From: Niallia sp. NCCP-28
GTDB lineage: Bacteria > Bacillota > Bacilli > Bacillales > Cytobacillaceae
Assembly (NCBI RefSeq): GCF_023168165.1
Contig: NZ_BQYJ01000001.1
Coordinates: forward strand, 930,001-994,000
DNA: 64,000 nt
Reading direction: 5' to 3'
The stretch's first letter is position 1; every line of letters begins with the position of its first letter. The notes under the pieces are model-generated. The model did no database searches and was not told the DNA's origin. It saw only the letters and a program-made list of their open reading frames with translations. Below, in pieces: positions 20,989 through 29,570 of this stretch. The translations under genes and the position numbers were made by a program.

Positions 20989-21924
20989 TTATTGCTGGCA
21001 AACCTTTACTAAATCGTTCACAATTGCTTCTACCGTACTCCACTCTGTAATGCTTGCACCAGAAGCTAATGGATGTCCTCCTCCATTATACTTTTTAGCC
21101 ACTACATTAATAATTGGCCCTTTTGAACGAAGTCTTACACGGATTTGATCTTCTTCTTCAATAAAGAACACCCACGCTTTAATTCCTTTAACATTGCCCA
21201 ATTCTCCAACAAGCATGGATGCTTGTGCAGGGGTTGCTCCAAATTGATCAAGGATCTCTTTTGTTATTTTCATATAAGCAACATTCGATTCTGCTGTCAC
21301 AAAATTTTGCAGAACGAAACCTTTTAATTTAACAACATGAGGCTCTAATTCATACATTTGATCATAAACAGCCGTACGGGAGAAATTATAATTAATCAAT
21401 TCCCCTGCATATTCAAAAGCTTTTTCCGTTGTACTAGGATAAAGGAACCTTCCCGTATCTCCTACAATTCCTGCATAGATGAGTTTTGCTGCTTCATCGC
21501 TTAATTTCAGGCCTTGTTCTTTTCCAAATAAATAAAATTCATAAATCATTTCACTGACAGAGCTTGCATTTGTATCTACCCAAACTATATCTCCATATAC
21601 ATCATCATTTGGATGGTGATCAATCTTAATTAGCATATCTCCATTAAGGTAGCGCTTATCGCAAATTCTATCTTGATTTGCCGTATCACAAACAATAACT
21701 AAAGCATCTTTATATTCTTGGTCTTCAATAACATCAAGCCTTCTTAAAAAATTCAAGGAAACTTCTTCTTTTCCGACTGTATATACTTCTTTCTCTGGAA
21801 AGGAAGCTTTAATAATTTCTGCTAGTCCTCCTTGTGATCCATAAGCATCTGGATCTGGACGGATATGTCTGTGTATAATAATTTTTTCATATTTTTTTAT
21901 GGCATCTAAAATACTTTGCTTCAT
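20989..21924 (-). CDS. nrnA: Bifunctional oligoribonuclease / PAP phosphatase NrnA
   Basis: Degrades short RNA oligomers to mononucleotides and hydrolyses 3'-phosphoadenosine 5'-phosphate. A 311-residue DHH-DHHA1 protein. Metal ligands are visible in HRHIRPDPDAYG (His18, Asp24, Asp26), in VIVCDTANQD (Asp80) and in the DHH motif IDHHPNDD (Asp102-His103-His104). The C-terminal DHHA1 domain ends with the substrate-binding GGGHPLASGA near residue 285. AGGGGA precedes the ATG. It lies 30 bases downstream of ytoI, probably in one transcript, as in B. subtilis where the gene is ytqI. Confidence 0.95.
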   Translation of the reverse strand: MKQSILDAIKKYEKIIIHRHIRPDPDAYGSQGGLAEIIKASFPEKEVYTVGKEEVSLNFLRRLDVIEDQEYKDALVIVCDTANQDRICDKRYLNGDMLIKIDHHPNDDVYGDIVWVDTNASSVSEMIYEFYLFGKEQGLKLSDEAAKLIYAGIVGDTGRFLYPSTTEKAFEYAGELINYNFSRTAVYDQMYELEPHVVKLKGFVLQNFVTAESNVAYMKITKEILDQFGATPAQASMLVGELGNVKGIKAWVFFIEEEDQIRVRLRSKGPIINVVAKKYNGGGHPLASGASITEWSTVEAIVNDLVKVCQQ

Positions 21925-21954
21925 ACAGTTCCCCTATCCTTCAGTAATTTTATA

Positions 21955-23277
21955 TTAATGACGATCAATTAATTGACACATCATCATTGCTTTGCCTACA
22001 AGAATACCCTGATTAAATACTTCCACATCCACTTTTCCAAATTTTCTTCCAACTTCTAATATTCTTGGAGCAACCTCAATCACACTGTCCATTTGTACAG
22101 GTTTTATAAAGTAGATAGTCATATTTTCAACAACTAAATCTCCTTTTTTAAATCCCCTTAAAATTCTGTTTGCAGCTTCTGATACAATCGTAGTAAAAAC
22201 ACCATACGATATCGTTCCAATATGATTGGTCATTTGCGGCGTTACTTCACATGTAAAAGTAATGGGTTCTCCTTTTGCTTTGCCTTTTGTTAATACAAGC
22301 TGATTTGTCACAATATCATCAATAGTTTCACCTGACTGAGGCTGTCTTTGATTCATTTGTAACGCTTTTAATACATCTTGTCTACTAATGATTCCTTCTA
22401 AATGATTTGTTTCATCTACAACAGGCAAAACTTCTATCCCTTCCCATACCATCATATGAGAACAAGATGCCACACTCGTTTTTCCGCTTACCGTCATTGG
22501 CTGCTTTGTCATAATTTTATCGATTGTACTATCTAGCGGTTTTCCGATAATATCTTTGGATGTAATCATGCCTTGCACTTTCATATTAACATCAACAACA
22601 GGAAATCTTCCATGCATTGTTTCTCTATTATGTTTATGCCAATCGGCTGCTGTATCTGTTGTACGTAAAAAAATAGTATCCTCTAATGGAGTTAACACAT
22701 CTTCGACAAGAACAATCTCTTTTTTTATCAGCTGGTCAAAAATCGCTCTATTGATCATGGCTGCTACTGTAAAGGTGTCATAGCTAGTAGAAATAATGGG
22801 GAGCTGAAGATTGTCTGCTAATCGCTTTACATGCTCATCTGTATCAAAACCGCCAGTAATCAACACAGCCGCTCCTGCTTTTAATACATGTTCATGCGCG
22901 CGGACACGATTGCCAATAATCATTAAATTTCCTGCACCTGTATAGCGCATCATTGCATCAAGCTTCATTGCGCCAATAACAAATCGATTTAATGTTTTAT
23001 GCAATCCTGCTTTTCCTCCCAGGACTTGTCCATCAACAATATTTACTACTTCTGCATAGGTTAATTTTTCGATATTTTCTTTCTTTTTTCTTTCTATCCG
23101 AATGGTGCCAACTCTTTCAATTGTACTGACATATCCTTTATTTTCTGCATCTTTGATCGCTCGATATGCCGTGCCTTCGCTTACGCTAAGCGCCTTTGCA
23201 ATTTGTCTTACAGAAATTTTTTCACCAACTGGCAGCTCATCAATATAATTTAAAATCTGTTCATGTTTAGTAGCCAA
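21955..23277 (-). CDS. ytoI: DRTGG/CBS domain regulator-like protein YtoI
   Basis: Putative nucleotide-sensing regulator. Four parts are visible: an N-terminal winged helix (about 1-60, RQIAKALSVSEGTAYRAIK), a DRTGG domain (about 65-185), a CBS pair (about 190-310, GMITSKDIIG and GIISRQDVLKAL) and a hot-dog thioesterase-like fold (about 330-440). Length is 440 residues, near that of the B. subtilis protein. I place the start at the TTG of TTGGCTACTAAACAT, giving MATKHEQIL as in homologues, with AGGGTGG six bases upstream. Another TTG at 23304 with GAGGTG upstream would add nine residues. The ligand is unknown; CBS pairs often bind adenine nucleotides. Confidence 0.87.
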   Translation of the reverse strand: MATKHEQILNYIDELPVGEKISVRQIAKALSVSEGTAYRAIKDAENKGYVSTIERVGTIRIERKKKENIEKLTYAEVVNIVDGQVLGGKAGLHKTLNRFVIGAMKLDAMMRYTGAGNLMIIGNRVRAHEHVLKAGAAVLITGGFDTDEHVKRLADNLQLPIISTSYDTFTVAAMINRAIFDQLIKKEIVLVEDVLTPLEDTIFLRTTDTAADWHKHNRETMHGRFPVVDVNMKVQGMITSKDIIGKPLDSTIDKIMTKQPMTVSGKTSVASCSHMMVWEGIEVLPVVDETNHLEGIISRQDVLKALQMNQRQPQSGETIDDIVTNQLVLTKGKAKGEPITFTCEVTPQMTNHIGTISYGVFTTIVSEAANRILRGFKKGDLVVENMTIYFIKPVQMDSVIEVAPRILEVGRKFGKVDVEVFNQGILVGKAMMMCQLIDRH

Positions 23278-23640
23278 AACGCCCACCCTCATTTTTATTT
23301 CCAATAAAGTAGCACCTCTGGCAGCTTTTAATTTTGCCGCCTATTATACTGAGGTAAAATTTTCATTTATAGCAATACATCGAAAAAATTCCCTATTGAT
23401 TAATTGAACGAAACACTTATTAAAGTTTCGATAGCGTTAATTATGCTTATATCTAATGCTAATTTTTTTGATTATCTGTTTCTATTATATCTTATTAAAA
23501 ACTGAAACACCTTCTATTTTTTATTATAAATTTTATGGAAAATAGATTCAATCTTTAAAATGCCTTTATAAATATCTATTTCTTTATTTTCCTTTAAACA
23601 AAAAAATATATACGTAAAGAAATTTTCTTTACACAATAAA
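23278..23640. other. Non-coding region upstream of ytoI
   Basis: About 360 very AT-rich bases with no credible gene. It must hold the ytoI-nrnA promoter; no confident -35/-10 pair was chosen. Confidence 0.45.
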
Positions 23641-23671
23641 AAAGTGAGGACTGTTTTAATTCCCCACTGTT
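23641..23671 (-). terminator. Terminator after the small membrane protein gene
   Basis: AGTGGGGA and TCCTCACT form a short stem followed by six T residues on the minus strand, about 70 bases past the stop codon at 23741. Confidence 0.75.
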
Positions 23672-23740
23672 TAAGACTTCTATTTTATTTTATACAAGAT
23701 TTAAACAAAACAGCTATATTCTTATTCTAAAAATATGCAT

Positions 23741-23986
23741 TTATTGAAAATAGCGTATTTTTTTATTTTTTGGTGCAAGAGCCATTTTTTTGCTTAGATA
23801 TTTTTTATTTTTTGGTGCATAAAGTATCGCTGTTAAATTTCCAGCTATAACCATCAAAGCAAAAGCAAGCCAGGTAATGGAAAAAATCCCGGCCATGCCA
23901 TCTTGATAGGAAGCAAGCCTTGGCACTCCATAATATAAAAGTACACCACACAGTAATAAGCATAATAAATATCTATTTTTCTTCAA
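23741..23986 (-). CDS. Small hypothetical membrane protein
   Basis: An 81-residue protein that I do not recognise. It has two predicted membrane segments, about residues 5-22 (YLLCLLLCGVLLYYGVP) and 34-57 (IFSITWLAFALMVIAGNLTAILY), joined by a short polar loop with SYQDGMAG. The C-terminal 24 residues are strongly basic and contain the near-repeat APKNKK twice. A GGGGGGAAATG context (GGGGGGAA, then TGATTG before the ATG) gives a good ribosome site, and a terminator follows, so it is probably a real single-gene unit. It lies where B. subtilis carries ytpI, but the sequence does not clearly match that family. Confidence 0.68.
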   Translation of the reverse strand: MKKNRYLLCLLLCGVLLYYGVPRLASYQDGMAGIFSITWLAFALMVIAGNLTAILYAPKNKKYLSKKMALAPKNKKIRYFQ

Positions 23987-24265
23987 TCATTTCCCCCCTT
24001 TTCCTATATTCCATTTATATGCGGACAAGTATAAAATAAGTATTCAAATAAAGTGAAACTTCAAAATTTAAGATAAGACTTTATTGCCTATCACATAAAT
24101 TTAAGCAATGCCTATTTAAAATGCAAACAAAATTAACCTCTATTCTCCATTAAATAATCGTCATTTTTTGTTCATCAACTCTTCCCATTATTTCGCTCCT
24201 CTAATGTTTACAAGATTATTATATGTTGATAATCTATAGAGATAGCGCAAAATAAATATTCTAGT
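23987..24265. other. Non-coding divergent region before the M24 peptidase
   Basis: Nearly 280 AT-rich bases, divergent promoters for the small membrane protein and the peptidase. A weak plus-strand candidate is TTTACA at 24207 with TAATCT 17 bases on. No gene is seen. Confidence 0.4.
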
Positions 24266-24292
24266 AAAGCATTTTGGAATGCAAAATGCTTT
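24266..24292 (+). other. Perfect hairpin in the leader of the M24 peptidase gene
   Basis: AAAGCATTTTG and CAAAATGCTTT form a perfect 11-bp stem with a five-base loop, ending about 18 bases before the GGGAGG ribosome site. There is no T tract. It may be an operator palindrome or an mRNA stability element. Confidence 0.5.
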
Positions 24293-24323
24293 AAATCGTA
24301 CAACATACATGGGAGGTTGTTTT

Positions 24324-25424
24324 ATGGAACAACAATTTAAAGAAATATCCAACTGGATGGCTGAGCAAAATATTGATTTCACTTTTTTAACTTCAACAGA
24401 TAATGTTTTTTATTTCAGCAACTTTTATAGTGATCCACATGAAAGATTATTAGGATTGTTACTATTTAGAAATGAGGAGCCAATTTTAGTTTGTCCAAGC
24501 ATGGAAAAAAATGATGCAATAAGCGCTGGATGGAAGTTTGATATTATTGGATATAGCGATATCGAAAATCCTTGGGAAAACATTCAACAAAAAGTAGCAT
24601 TAAAATTGTCCTCAATCAAAAAAATTGCCGTTGAAAAGGATCATCTCAATGTAAACCGATGGGAGTCCATACATACTGCTTTTCCTTCTATCAAAGAGGT
24701 AATTTCTGCTGAAGAAAAAATCAACCAGCTCCGCATGGTAAAAACAGAAAAAGAATTAGCTATTATAAAGGAAGCATGCAAATGGGCTGACTATGCAATT
24801 GAAGTAGGCTGCAGCGAACTGGCAGAAGGAAAAACAGAAATGCAAGTTTTAGCTGCAATTGAATATGAATTAAAGAAAAAAGGGATTGCCCAAATGTCCT
24901 TTTCTACTATGGTGCTGACAGGAAAAAATGGAGCTTCCCCACATGGAACCCCTGGAGACACGCCAATCCAAAAGGGAGATTTAGTTCTTTTTGATTTAGG
25001 CGTAGTTGTAGATGGCTACTGCTCAGATATAACAAGAACCGTTGCATTTGGCGATATTAATGACAAACAGAAACAAATTTATGACACGGTGTTAAAAGCC
25101 CAGCTTGCGGCCATTGATGCATCAAAGCCTGGTGTAGCTTGTTCCGTCATTGATCTTGCAGCAAGAAATATCATTTCTGAAGCAGGATATGGCGAGTATT
25201 TTCCACATCGCTTAGGCCATGGTTTAGGCATTAGCGTACATGAATTTCCATCCTTAACAGAAACAAACTCCCTTCTTCTTAAAGAAGGAATGGTTTATAC
25301 GATTGAACCTGGAATTTATGTCCCGAATATTGCAGGGGTGCGGATAGAAGATGATGTATATGTCACAAAAAATGGAGTAGAGATACTGACAAAATTCCCA
25401 AAAGAACTGCAAATTATTAAATAA
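24324..25424 (+). CDS. M24 family Xaa-Pro dipeptidase
   Basis: Metallopeptidase expected to cleave Xaa-Pro dipeptides (PepQ/YkvY type). The 366 residues have a creatinase-like N-terminal domain (1-130) and a pita-bread catalytic domain. All five metal ligands are visible: Asp224 in LFDLGVVVDGYCSD, Asp235, His299 in HRLGHGLG, Glu328 in TIEPGIY and Glu342 in VRIEDD. The ATG of MEQQFKEI is chosen because GGGAGG lies seven bases upstream; the open frame extends 15 codons further but without a ribosome site. It ends at a convergent terminator shared with a small downstream gene. Substrate specificity is inferred from family only. Confidence 0.87.
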   Translation: MEQQFKEISNWMAEQNIDFTFLTSTDNVFYFSNFYSDPHERLLGLLLFRNEEPILVCPSMEKNDAISAGWKFDIIGYSDIENPWENIQQKVALKLSSIKKIAVEKDHLNVNRWESIHTAFPSIKEVISAEEKINQLRMVKTEKELAIIKEACKWADYAIEVGCSELAEGKTEMQVLAAIEYELKKKGIAQMSFSTMVLTGKNGASPHGTPGDTPIQKGDLVLFDLGVVVDGYCSDITRTVAFGDINDKQKQIYDTVLKAQLAAIDASKPGVACSVIDLAARNIISEAGYGEYFPHRLGHGLGISVHEFPSLTETNSLLLKEGMVYTIEPGIYVPNIAGVRIEDDVYVTKNGVEILTKFPKELQIIK

Positions 25425-25488
25425 GCTTTTATCACTAGGCTTTTAAGTTATTCATTTCTTTAAATTTACGGACCTGGGAAAAAAATAT

Positions 25489-25539
25489 AAAAAGACAGAA
25501 ATCGCTTTTTTAAAATAAAAAGCGATTCCCGTCTTTTTT
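25489..25539. terminator. Bidirectional terminator after the M24 peptidase
   Basis: AAAAAGAC.G.AATCGCTTTTT pairs with AAAAAGCGATTCCCGTCTTTTT with A and T tracts at both sides. It can serve the peptidase gene on the plus strand and the 45-residue gene on the minus strand. Confidence 0.88.
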
Positions 25540-25676
25540 TATTCTACTTTTTCTTGTGCTTTTTCTTGGATAAACTGATCAATCGCTCCGTCATTATAAG
25601 CATCCATCACCTGTGCTGTCACAGCATCTGCACCACTTTCATCATATGTGCAAGCAAATTTGTCTTTCTCCTTCAT
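25539..25676 (-). CDS. Small conserved-looking hypothetical protein, 45 residues
   Basis: A short gene below usual length cut-offs. It encodes MKEKDKFACTYDESG at the N-terminus, an acidic middle (ADAVTAQVMDAYNDGAIDQF) and a Glu/Lys-rich end. The stop codon sits exactly at the edge of a strong terminator and the start follows a GGGTG element five bases upstream. Base composition and the acidic, soluble character look like a real Bacillus small protein; I recall similar short proteins but cannot confirm this here. It is divergent from uspA. Function unknown. Confidence 0.6.
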   Translation of the reverse strand: MKEKDKFACTYDESGADAVTAQVMDAYNDGAIDQFIQEKAQEKVE

Positions 25677-25779
25677 CTACACCCATTCCCTTCTTTCTAA
25701 AAAGTCCTTTATATTGTCTCATTTACGTGTTCAAGTTATGCAATTTGGGTATAAAATAAAAAAGAGGAGGCGTTTAAAA

Positions 25780-26223
25780 ATGTCCACACACTATCAAAAC
25801 ATTATCGTTGCTGTAGACGGTTCAGAGGAAGCGGATTATGCATTTAAAAAAGCTGTTTTATTGGCAAAAGAGTCGAATGGAACACTTATTATTGCACATG
25901 TTATTGATACTCGGTCATTTGCCACTGTCGCAGCATACGACCAATCTATTGCCATTAAAGCAGATGAATTTGCCCATGATTTAATGGATAAATATGCAAA
26001 TTCAGCTGCAGCATCTGGAGTAGCAAATGTCAAAAAGGCGATTGAATTTGGTTCGCCAAAAGTAGTCATTCCAAAAGATCTTGCTAAAAAATATAATGCA
26101 GACTTAATTATCTGTGGCGCCACTGGATTAAATGCAGTCGAACGCTTTTTTATCGGAAGCGTCTCTGAAGGAATTACCCGTCAGGCCCCATGTGATGTAC
26201 TTATTGCACGATTAAATGATTAA
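25780..26223 (+). CDS. Universal stress protein, UspA family
   Basis: A 147-residue single-domain UspA protein, ATP-binding type. The N-terminal strand NIIVAVDGSEEADYAF carries the conserved VDGS, and the nucleotide motif G-x2-G-x9-G-S appears in CGATGLNAVERFFIGSVSEG near residues 110-130. Such proteins help cells survive starvation and oxidative stress, but the individual role is not known. GAGGAGG precedes the chosen ATG of MSTHYQN; the open frame runs 44 codons upstream through unconserved sequence. The hairpin just after its stop is part of a duplicated terminator with a mobile element between the copies. Confidence 0.9.
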   Translation: MSTHYQNIIVAVDGSEEADYAFKKAVLLAKESNGTLIIAHVIDTRSFATVAAYDQSIAIKADEFAHDLMDKYANSAAASGVANVKKAIEFGSPKVVIPKDLAKKYNADLIICGATGLNAVERFFIGSVSEGITRQAPCDVLIARLND

Positions 26224-26233
26224 AAATCAAAAA

Positions 26234-26260
26234 AGGTATCGAATAAGATTTTCGATACCT
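26234..26260. repeat. Left copy of a 27-bp direct repeat (terminator hairpin)
   Basis: The 27 bases AGGTATCG...CGATACCT form a stem-loop and recur exactly at 26420-26446. On the minus strand this copy is followed by TTTTTT, so it is the original intrinsic terminator end for argH. The copies flank the element at 26261-26419 and look like its target-site duplication. Confidence 0.85.
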
Positions 26261-26419
26261 GAGGCTGTTGACAAACACCCGCTTTTTTTGTTGCTCGCCT
26301 TGTTCGGATGCTCATTACCTACCTTGGTAACTCGGCTCCCCTCAAGGCTTCGCTCTTTAATGCCGCAGACGTTTTCAATCAGCCTGAAAATTTGTATGTT
26401 TGACTTTGTCTACACTCTG
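26261..26419. mobile_element. Non-coding IS1182-like mini-element inserted in a terminator
   Basis: The 159-bp element has ends GAGGCTGTTGACAAAC (left) and, reversed, CAGAGTGTAGACAAAG (right), imperfect inverted repeats that match the left end CAGACTGTAGACAAAC of the IS1182-type remnant at 51865. It carries no coding frame of its own. It is bracketed by the 27-bp duplication of a terminator stem-loop. Because it lacks a transposase it would need one in trans. Confidence 0.75.
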
Positions 26420-26446
26420 AGGTATCGAATAAGATTTTCGATACCT
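26420..26446. repeat. Right copy of the 27-bp direct repeat
   Basis: Identical to 26234-26260. Here the stem is extended by ACACTCTG on the left (the element's own terminus) and CAGAGTGT on the right, giving an 18-bp stem from 26412 to 26454. Confidence 0.85.
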
Positions 26447-26503
26447 CAGAGTGTTTATTTCATCTAGCATTAGCGGAAAGCAAAATCTTCACTGATTGCC
26501 GAT

Positions 26504-27898
26504 TCACTTTATTGCTTGTCCCTCTTTATTCATACAAGCTTTTGCTTTTGCAATTGCTTTTTTTATTTGTTCAAAGCCTGTACCGCCAGCGCTATTTCTG
26601 CGCTGTACAGCCGTTACAGGGTTTAGTACATGATAAATATCCTCTTCAAACAAACTGCTGGCATCTTTAAACTCATCTAACGATAAATCACTTAAGAAAC
26701 AGCTCTTATTCACACAATATAACACAAGTTTTCCAACTACTTCATGGGCCTCTCTAAATGGCATGCCTTTATCTGATAAATAATCCGCCAATTCTGTTGC
26801 ATTAGAGAAATCATTTTTGGTTGATTGCTCCATTACATTCGTATTTACTTTCATTGTTTGAATCATTCCTGCAAATATCTTTAAAGATCCAGCTACCGTT
26901 TTTACTGTATCAAACATGCCCTCTTTATCCTCTTGCATATCTTTATTGTAAGCCAGAGGAAGTCCTTTTAATACTGTTAAAAGACCCATTAAATTACCAT
27001 ATACACGTCCAGTTTTTCCTCGGATTAATTCCGCCATATCTGGATTTTTCTTTTGCGGCATAATACTGCTTCCAGTAGAGAAGCTGTCATCTAATTCAAT
27101 AAATTTAAATTCTTGGCTAGACCATAAAATAATTTCTTCACTAAAACGGGATAAATGCATCATTAGAATCGAACTTGTTGATAGGAATTCTAAAATAAAA
27201 TCCCGATCACTCACTGCATCCATACTGTTTTCATAAATAGAATCAAAATCCATTAAGCTTGCACTATAATTTCGGTCAATTGGGAAAGTTGTTCCCGCTA
27301 ATGCACCCGCGCCTAATGGAGAAATATTAATTCTATTTAGGTTTTCCGCCAATCTTGCTTTATCTCTTTCAAACATCCAGAAATAAGCCATAAGATGATG
27401 AGCAAAAGAAATTGGCTGAGCTCTTTGCAGATGTGTATATCCCGGCATAATTGTTTCAATATGCTCATTCGCCTTTGCAAGCAAAGCATGTTGAAGTTCT
27501 TCTACATAAGAGATAATATTCTTAACTTCTTTGCGCAAATAAAGATGCATATCTGTTGCTACTTGATCATTTCTACTTCTGCCTGTATGAAGTTTTCCGC
27601 CAACAGGACCAATCAAATCTGTTAATTGGCTTTCTAGATTTAAATGGATATCTTCTAATTTCACCGAAAAAGCAAGCTCTTCTTTTTCCGCTTTTTCTTT
27701 TAGAATTAATAAACCATTTTTAATTTTTTCCCCTTCCTCTTTTGTTAAGATGCCTGTTTGAGAAAGCATTGTCACATGGGCAATGCTTCCTTCAATATCT
27801 TCTAGCACTAACTCTTGATCAAAAGAAATGGAAGCGCCAAATTCATCTACCCATTCCTCCGCAGACTTTGTAAATCTGCCTCCCCATAATTTCTTCAC
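26504..27898 (-). CDS. argH: Argininosuccinate lyase
   Basis: Splits argininosuccinate to arginine and fumarate, the last step of arginine synthesis. The 464 residues carry the fumarase/aspartase signature [12 protein letters not shown] near residue 280, plus [14 protein letters not shown] around 160. I chose the GTG of (M)[10 protein letters not shown], which overlaps the argG stop in GTGA and has GAAGGTG upstream; an earlier in-frame start at 27955 lies wholly inside argG. The overlap implies translational coupling. Its terminator hairpin has been duplicated by a mobile element. Confidence 0.96.
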   Translation of the reverse strand: MKKLWGGRFTKSAEEWVDEFGASISFDQELVLEDIEGSIAHVTMLSQTGILTKEEGEKIKNGLLILKEKAEKEELAFSVKLEDIHLNLESQLTDLIGPVGGKLHTGRSRNDQVATDMHLYLRKEVKNIISYVEELQHALLAKANEHIETIMPGYTHLQRAQPISFAHHLMAYFWMFERDKARLAENLNRINISPLGAGALAGTTFPIDRNYSASLMDFDSIYENSMDAVSDRDFILEFLSTSSILMMHLSRFSEEIILWSSQEFKFIELDDSFSTGSSIMPQKKNPDMAELIRGKTGRVYGNLMGLLTVLKGLPLAYNKDMQEDKEGMFDTVKTVAGSLKIFAGMIQTMKVNTNVMEQSTKNDFSNATELADYLSDKGMPFREAHEVVGKLVLYCVNKSCFLSDLSLDEFKDASSLFEEDIYHVLNPVTAVQRRNSAGGTGFEQIKKAIAKAKACMNKEGQAIK

Positions 27899-29103
27899 AC
27901 TGTCACCTTCTTGTTGTTTTCCACGATGCTTTGTACTTTTGTTGGCAAGCCCCATAATTTAATAAACCCAACAGCTGCTGTATGATCAAATTCATCATCA
28001 GAAGTATAAGTTGCCAATTTTTCATCATAAAGTGAATTTGGAGATTTTCTTCCTTCAATAATAGAATGACCTTTAAATAATTTTATACGTACTGTTCCTG
28101 TTACATTTTTTTGCGTTTCTTTCAAAAACGCTTGCAATGCTTCTGTAATAGGAGAGAACCAAAGTCCTTCATAGATTACTTCTGTCAGTTTTTTCTCGAT
28201 AACTGGTTTAAAATGAGCGACTTCTTTTACTAATGTAATATCTTCTAATTCTTTATGTGCTTTAATTAATGTTAAAGCAGCTGGGCATTCATAAACCTCA
28301 CGTGATTTAATGCCGACTAGGCGATTTTCTACATGATCAATTCTTCCAACTCCATGTTTGCCAGCTAACTTATTCAGCTCTAAAATTAAATCAGATAATT
28401 TATAAGGGATGCCGTCAATGCTTACTGGCACACCTTCTTTAAATTCAATTTCAATCACATCTGCTTTATCTGGAGCATTTTCCAAACTAGAAGTTAATTC
28501 ATACGCTTCTTCTGGTGGTGCTGCCCAAGGATCTTCTAAAACTCCACATTCATTTGCACGTCCCCAAAGGTTTTGATCAATCGAAAATGGACTGTCTAAG
28601 TTAATCGGAATTGGAATATTTTTTTCTTTTGCATATTCGATTTCTTCTTCACGGCTCCAGCCCCACTCGCGAACCGGCGCCAATACTTGCAGGTTTGGAT
28701 TTAGGCTTTGAATTGATACTTCAAAGCGCACTTGGTCATTTCCTTTTCCCGTACATCCATGTGCAACTGCTACTGCATTTTCCTTCTCCGCTACTTCCAC
28801 TAACTTTTTGGCAATTAGCGGTCTTGACAACGCAGATACAAGTGGGTATTTTCCTTCATACATTGTATGTGCTTGTAAAGACACTAACGCAAAATCTTGT
28901 GCAAATTCTTCTTTTGCATCAATCACATATGATTGCACTGCACCAACAGTTAATGCTTTTTGTTGAATAAAGTTTAAATCTTTCCCTTCTCCAACATCAA
29001 GGCAGCATGCTACAACATCATACCCTTGATCTTGAAGCCATTTAATTGCTACAGATGTATCTAAACCGCCTGAATATGCTAAGACTACTTTCGGATTTGC
29101 CAT
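27895..29103 (-). CDS. argG: Argininosuccinate synthase
   Basis: Joins citrulline and aspartate with ATP to give argininosuccinate. The 402 residues begin with the PP-loop [16 protein letters not shown], followed by the citrulline/aspartate site motifs [14 protein letters not shown] and [18 protein letters not shown] precedes the ATG by seven bases. It leads the argG-argH operon. Two ARG-box-like operators lie within 60 bases upstream of the start, so repression by the arginine repressor ArgR/AhrC is likely. Confidence 0.97.
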   Translation of the reverse strand: MANPKVVLAYSGGLDTSVAIKWLQDQGYDVVACCLDVGEGKDLNFIQQKALTVGAVQSYVIDAKEEFAQDFALVSLQAHTMYEGKYPLVSALSRPLIAKKLVEVAEKENAVAVAHGCTGKGNDQVRFEVSIQSLNPNLQVLAPVREWGWSREEEIEYAKEKNIPIPINLDSPFSIDQNLWGRANECGVLEDPWAAPPEEAYELTSSLENAPDKADVIEIEFKEGVPVSIDGIPYKLSDLILELNKLAGKHGVGRIDHVENRLVGIKSREVYECPAALTLIKAHKELEDITLVKEVAHFKPVIEKKLTEVIYEGLWFSPITEALQAFLKETQKNVTGTVRIKLFKGHSIIEGRKSPNSLYDEKLATYTSDDEFDHTAAVGFIKLWGLPTKVQSIVENNKKVTV

Positions 29104-29123
29104 TTTTGTTCCTCCTATATATA

Positions 29124-29158
29124 CGAATAAATATTCATTAATTTATATTTTTATTCAA
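29124..29158 (-). promoter_or_regulatory. Two ARG boxes upstream of argG
   Basis: On the minus strand TTGAATAAAAATAT (29145-29158) and ATGAATATTTATTCG (29124-29138) both resemble the ArgR/AhrC box of B. subtilis (CATGAATAAAAATTCAAG). The second is a good palindrome. They lie 20-55 bases before the argG ATG, where a bound repressor hexamer would block transcription. Confidence 0.65.
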
Positions 29159-29159
29159 A

Positions 29160-29329
29160 AACTATACTAAACACTTTAACAACTTTTTCTAGGAAATTCA
29201 ATAGTAATTTATAAAAATATAAAAAAAAATATATATTTATGAGAATTACAGTATTTTATCCCTGCACTGTTAGATACGGATATCGCTCCCTCTATTCACA
29301 TAAAAGTTGATTTTCTTTTTTTGCTTCAA
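29160..29329. other. Non-coding AT-rich stretch upstream of argG
   Basis: Probable argGH promoter region. Very AT-rich; no gene and no confident -35/-10 pair. Together with 29365-29570 it forms the argG-helicase spacer, in which no supported gene was found. Confidence 0.4.
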
Positions 29330-29364
29330 TAAAAAAAGAGAGGCAAAATCTCCCTCTCTCTTTA
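29330..29364 (-). terminator. Terminator downstream of the HelD helicase gene
   Basis: AAAGAGAG...CTCTCTTT stem with seven T residues after it on the minus strand. It lies about 200 bases past the helicase stop, the only terminator before argG. Confidence 0.75.
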
Positions 29365-29570
29365 TGCAGTAATTTATACATCATTTATGTAATTTGCTAA
29401 TAACATGAATCAGCTTAAGACATGATTAGCTTCTCCATCGCAAAACAAACAGTGCCAGTTAATCCTGATGCAGCCAAAACAGCAAACATCTAATATTTCT
29501 GCTACTGGGATTGCACCTCCCTGTTTATCTATTGCTTCTGTCTTTTCATACTCTTGATTCACTGCTTATT

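Noticed and set aside
26216-26467. 83-codon open frame after uspA
   Set aside because: It overlaps the uspA end, reads through both terminator copies and the mini-element, and encodes the repeated hairpin twice. Not a gene.
29404-29565. Short minus-strand frames after the HelD gene, one giving a Cys-rich peptide after Gly-Gly and another a hydrophobic 24-mer
   Set aside because: They looked briefly like a bacteriocin precursor, but neither has a proper start with ribosome site and no modification or export genes are nearby.
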